Below are positions 3,423-5,846 of a stretch of DNA of 5,846 bases, in pieces. The stretch comes from Aquificaceae bacterium (GTDB taxonomy: Bacteria > Aquificota > Aquificia > Aquificales > Aquificaceae), in contig WGFS01000052.1 in assembly GCA_015492115.1 (NCBI GenBank), forward strand, positions 1-5,846, written 5' to 3'. The first letter of the stretch is position 1. Each line of letters starts with the position of its first letter. Below the pieces are notes generated by a model that was not told the DNA's origin, searched no databases, and worked only from the letters and a program-made list of their open reading frames with translations. The translations under genes and the position numbers were made by a program.

Positions 3423-4463
3423 GTGGAAGTGGTAAAGCTTATTGAGGAGGCTAAGAAAAGTCTTGTGCGGAAGGCACAGGAGACATTCAATAGAGACGGG
3501 GACTACATATACCTTCATCAGCTCCTTCAGTGTCCTTTAAAGACGGAGCTTGAGAGCAAATACGGAGAACTCCTGGAACCCGAAAAGGTGAACGAGATAG
3601 TGGACGGGTTCCTCACCGAAGACTTCCTCACGAGGTCCTCGGGGACATCCATGGTTAACAACTACCTCTTTGTATCCGGAAGAGCTGTGGACGGCAAAAG
3701 GATAGCCACCCACGTGGACCTGTTCTCGGAGAGCCTTGCCCTTGAGATAAAGACCCCCACCTTTACGTTCCCCAGGGGAGAAGTCCCCGCTGAGAAGGAA
3801 TACTACACGGATGAGGAAACCGACCTCTTCAGCATTCCTGAGAACTATCTCCTTCAGGCAAGGCTCCAGTGCCTGCTCCTCAGGGACAGGTATCCCGACA
3901 TAGAGTATTTCCTTGCTGTCAAGACCACCGCGAAGGTCTACTCTCCCGATCTCATGAGGGTACGGATGAAGAAGGTCTGGATAGTGAAGAAGGTTCAGCC
4001 GCTGACCGAGGAAGAGTTTGAGGAAGTTATAAGGGACTATCTTGAGAGGAAGGAGAAAAAGCTTCCGAAGTGGGAGTGGGAGTGCAGATACTGCCCCTTT
4101 TACAGAAACGCAATGTGTGAAGGCAGGCAGAAGGAAGAAGCGGTAAACAAGGAAGAAGTCCTCAGGTTCTACGCTGAGTACCTCAGGAAGAAAGAAGAGC
4201 TTGCAAACCTTGAGAATACACTCAGGCTCATGCTCAAAGGGAGAAGCGTTCAGATGGAAGGCAGGACCATTGGCTACGTTGAGAGGGAGAGTGTTAAGTG
4301 GAACGTTGAGAAGCTCAAAGAGGTGTGCGAGAAAGACGAGCTGTGCAGGTTCGTGACCATAAACTGGAGAAGGCATAAGGAGATCGAGGAAGTCCTTAAA
4401 GCCAAAGGTCTCGAGCCCGAAGAGTTCAGGGAAAGGCAGGTCAGGAAGGAATTTAAACTCTGA
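3423..4463 (+). CDS. Cas4/RecB-family PD-(D/E)XK exonuclease with iron-sulfur cysteines
   Basis: This 346-residue protein shows the RecB/Cas4 nuclease core: D99 in ATHVDLF, E108-x-K110 in LALEIKT, and a Q-rich helix YLLQARLQC at 142-150 matching motif IV. Cysteines C37 (LLQCPLK), C221, C224 and C232 (CRYCPFYRNAMC) are placed as in Cas4 and AddB, where they hold a [4Fe-4S] cluster clamping the nuclease fold. Family members degrade DNA ends, metal-dependently. Residues 240-346 form a helical, coiled-coil-like extension absent from CRISPR Cas4; with no cas genes or CRISPR repeats nearby, a phage-type recombination nuclease is favoured. Start is GTG 3423 behind AAAGGAGGT. It shares an operon with the probable annealing protein, so the pair likely makes and pairs single-stranded ends. 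The family call is firm; the polarity of digestion cannot be told. Confidence 0.85.
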   Translation: MEVVKLIEEAKKSLVRKAQETFNRDGDYIYLHQLLQCPLKTELESKYGELLEPEKVNEIVDGFLTEDFLTRSSGTSMVNNYLFVSGRAVDGKRIATHVDLFSESLALEIKTPTFTFPRGEVPAEKEYYTDEETDLFSIPENYLLQARLQCLLLRDRYPDIEYFLAVKTTAKVYSPDLMRVRMKKVWIVKKVQPLTEEEFEEVIRDYLERKEKKLPKWEWECRYCPFYRNAMCEGRQKEEAVNKEEVLRFYAEYLRKKEELANLENTLRLMLKGRSVQMEGRTIGYVERESVKWNVEKLKEVCEKDELCRFVTINWRRHKEIEEVLKAKGLEPEEFRERQVRKEFKL

Positions 4464-4478
4464 AAGGGGAGGAGTATC

Positions 4479-5003
4479 ATGATAAACACTGTGCAGGTGC
4501 TCGTCATTGACGGAGTGGAAGTTGCACAGGTGCTTGAAGGTGAACACGACACGGGGGCGGTGATCACCGCCCTCGGGAAGAGCTTTACGCTGGTACCGCT
4601 CATACCGGAGAAGGATTTTGAAGAGCTGGAAGGGAGAATAGGACTGCTTGCGAACACGGTTGAGGTAATACTTACGGGCAAGCCCGATAAGGAGGTCCTG
4701 TATAAACTGGAGAGATTAGGATTTGAAAACGGGAAAGCGGTTCTGGCACCCCGCCTACCCCAGGACCTTGCGGACAGCATCCTGAAGGTGGGATTTGCCA
4801 TGTATCCGAAGGAAGCGCTTTTCCGCAGCACCTTCGGTCATGAGGCCGGGATTCCCAATACTTCAGAGGGCAGGCTGAGGTTTGCCGTTCACTATCCCAT
4901 GCATGAGGTTTTTGACGTAGGGGAGTTCTTCGAAGAAGCTTTCAGCACGGTAAGGAGGTGGGTTGAGAGATGGAGAAGCTGCTCAGGTTTGAAGAGCTTG
5001 TAA
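4479..5003 (+). CDS. Unknown protein, 174 aa
   Basis: Not recognised. The sequence opens with beta-like strands (INTVQVLVIDGVEVAQVLEG, residues 2-21), has an acidic helix near 44-56, a GFENGKAVLAPRLP region near 81-94, and a His-containing stretch (FGHEAG at 119-124; VHYPMHEV at 137-144). It ends in an Arg/Trp-rich tail (RRWVERWR). The scattered histidines do not make a known metal motif. Start is ATG 4479, with GGGGAGG at 4466-4472, 15 bases after the nuclease gene, so it is co-transcribed and may work with the nuclease. Its last 34 bases overlap the next gene in another frame. No hairpin occurs in this junction, in contrast to most upstream gaps. Confidence 0.75.
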   Translation: MINTVQVLVIDGVEVAQVLEGEHDTGAVITALGKSFTLVPLIPEKDFEELEGRIGLLANTVEVILTGKPDKEVLYKLERLGFENGKAVLAPRLPQDLADSILKVGFAMYPKEALFRSTFGHEAGIPNTSEGRLRFAVHYPMHEVFDVGEFFEEAFSTVRRWVERWRSCSGLKSL

Positions 5004-5431
5004 GGAGCATGCCTTGGACGGGCTTTGAAGAGGTATACAGGATATTAAGGGAAGAGTGCAACAGTGAACAGGAGAGGTGGAACCTGGATACCAATAGGTA
5101 TACCCTGCTACAGACTTTCCTTCTGCGGAGAAATGGAGAGAGGATAGAGTGCCCCGCATGCGGAGGATTTCATTACAGGGCAGAGTGTGAAGTAGAATAC
5201 GGCGCAGAGGTTTCCATCTACAGGACTCCGTGCGGGGCTATCCTGGAAGTCAGGGAAAAGGAGGTTTATATCTGTCCCGTATGCTTTGAACCTTCGGAAG
5301 GTTTTGAATATGAGTTTTATGGTGAGACGGTTAACTTCAGTGTCAGACTATCCTGCGGTCATATCGTAAACGAGAGTGCTCTCAGCAAGAACCTCTTCTC
5401 CCAAAAAGAGGTAAGATTGAGGAGACAATGA
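4970..5431 (+). CDS. Multi-cysteine zinc-binding protein, 153 aa
   Basis: Cys/His residues suggest one or two zinc ribbons: C61-P-A-C64, H68, C73 and C88, then C102-P-V-C105, with C129-G-H131 in a final strand. The N-terminal 55 residues are helical with no Cys cluster. Knuckles of the form C-P-x-C and C-G-H are typical of nucleic-acid or protein-binding zinc domains; no named family is recognised. Start is ATG 4970, after AAGGAGG at 4952-4958 (11 bases away, a little long), inside the end of the preceding gene (34-base overlap). No in-frame alternative start fits that ribosome binding site better. Its TGA overlaps the HEPN gene start (ATGA), indicating coupled translation. Confidence 0.7.
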   Translation: MEKLLRFEELVRSMPWTGFEEVYRILREECNSEQERWNLDTNRYTLLQTFLLRRNGERIECPACGGFHYRAECEVEYGAEVSIYRTPCGAILEVREKEVYICPVCFEPSEGFEYEFYGETVNFSVRLSCGHIVNESALSKNLFSQKEVRLRRQ

Positions 5432-5829
5432 ACAGTAGGATCCTCCGGCTTGCAGAAGAGAGGTTATCTGTAGCAGAAGATACTTTTTCCCGGAAACTCT
5501 ACGACACCTGTGCTTCCGAGCTCTACTTTGCCCTTTTCACCTTGATGAGGGCGGTCCTTTCGGATAGGCATGAAAGGAGGTGGAAGCACATAGGTATATT
5601 CACAGCATTCTCGAGAAAGTGCGTTGAGGAAGGTATCCTTCCTAAGGAGCTCCTCAAGGAGGTCGGACAGCTCAATCAGGAGCTATATTACATGCGACGC
5701 AAGGTTGATTACGGAGAAGGGCTGGACAGCTTTGACATAGAGGTGCTGGGAGATTATCTTTCTCTTGTGAAGGAGGTGTTTGAAGTTGTTAAAGGTAGAG
5801 TGGACCTCCGAGGTTCTCGAGAAGATTAA
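5428..5829 (+). CDS. HEPN-domain protein (UPF0332 type)
   Basis: This 133-residue helical protein has the HEPN layout: a first helix (residues 1-22), then YDTCASELYFALFTLMRAVL (25-44), which matches the A-x-x-x-Y-Y-A-M-F-x-x-x-x-A-L-L helix. Next comes the conserved Lys-His-x-G-x-x-x-x-F (KHIGIFTAF, 53-61) and an R-x-K-x-D-Y ending (R90 to Y95, RRKVDY) typical of UPF0332. HEPN proteins of this sort act as RNases or AMPylation targets in toxin-antitoxin and defence modules, generally with a nucleotidyltransferase (MNT) partner. Whether this one is a nuclease is uncertain, since the exact R-x4-6-H is not unambiguous (R47 and H54 are candidates). Start is ATG 5428, with GAGGAG at 5419-5424, overlapping the upstream stop. 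The next gene begins inside its 3' end. Confidence 0.8.
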   Translation: MNSRILRLAEERLSVAEDTFSRKLYDTCASELYFALFTLMRAVLSDRHERRWKHIGIFTAFSRKCVEEGILPKELLKEVGQLNQELYYMRRKVDYGEGLDSFDIEVLGDYLSLVKEVFEVVKGRVDLRGSRED

Positions 5830-5846
5830 GGAGCTCCCTTTTGTAG
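5786..5846 (+). CDS. Start of next gene, cut by the window edge; possible partner of the HEPN protein
   Basis: A TTG at 5786 follows AAGGAGG (5770-5776) at 9 bases and opens a frame that stays open to the right edge, reading (M)LKVEWTSEVLEKIKELPFV. It overlaps the last 44 bases of the HEPN gene in a different frame. A TTG at 5780 is in the same frame but too near the ribosome binding site. A helix ending in L-P-F-V would fit the lead-in to the GSxxxG strand of an MNT nucleotidyltransferase, the classic HEPN partner, but 20 residues are too few to say. The W-T-x-E-x-x-E-K-I-K-x-L-P-F pattern also resembles small PCP_red-type domains. Confidence 0.45.
   Translation, partial: MLKVEWTSEVLEKIKELPFV

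Noticed and set aside
3537..4547. A 336-codon open frame on the minus strand
   Set aside because: It lies opposite the well-supported nuclease gene, is a mirror of its codon bias (Leu/Phe/Pro-rich), has no ribosome binding site and no recognised domain.
4274..4831. A 185-codon minus-strand frame
   Set aside because: Ser/Leu-rich antisense frame over two plus-strand genes with good starts; no motif.

Overview
The window looks like part of an integrated mobile element or provirus from a thermophilic bacterium. Codon use favours AGG, AGA and ATA, proteins are rich in Lys/Glu/Arg, Shine-Dalgarno sequences are strong (AAGGAGG), and the families are typical of Aquificales-type genomes. That host assignment is inference, because no rRNA or housekeeping gene is present.

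Left part (1-829, minus strand): the N-terminal end of a tyrosine recombinase runs off the left edge. Directly upstream of it lie a DUF2283 antitoxin-like gene and a small toxin-like gene that needs a -1 frame change near 700 to be read in full. A promoter with an 11-bp-arm inverted repeat over its -35 box drives this three-gene unit leftwards. From 830 to 1106 there is no convincing gene. That stretch holds three small hairpins, a weak plus-strand promoter and a 40-bp inverted-repeat element.

Right part (1107-5846, plus strand): one long co-directional operon runs off the right edge. In order it encodes a SWIM zinc-finger protein, an unknown 105-aa protein, a probable single-strand annealing protein (Rad52-like motif), a small membrane protein, a CxxC/CxxC zinc protein, a Cas4/RecB-type iron-sulfur PD-(D/E)XK nuclease, an unknown 174-aa protein, a multi-cysteine zinc protein, a UPF0332-type HEPN protein, and the start of one more gene. 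The annealing protein plus exonuclease pairing matches the logic of phage recombination modules (Red, RecET): the nuclease resects ends and the annealase pairs the strands. The zinc proteins may be accessory DNA- or RNA-binding factors.

Two kinds of non-coding structure stand out. First, four of the early intergenic gaps carry a GGGAG-type hairpin with a 4-base loop just after the stop codon, followed by an A-rich spacer and a strong Shine-Dalgarno. The hairpin arms mimic the Shine-Dalgarno and its complement. Second, a 40-bp dyad (four 11-mers of the form TCTTAC[G/A]CTA[C/T]) brackets the SWIM gene, once in its leader and once across its stop codon.
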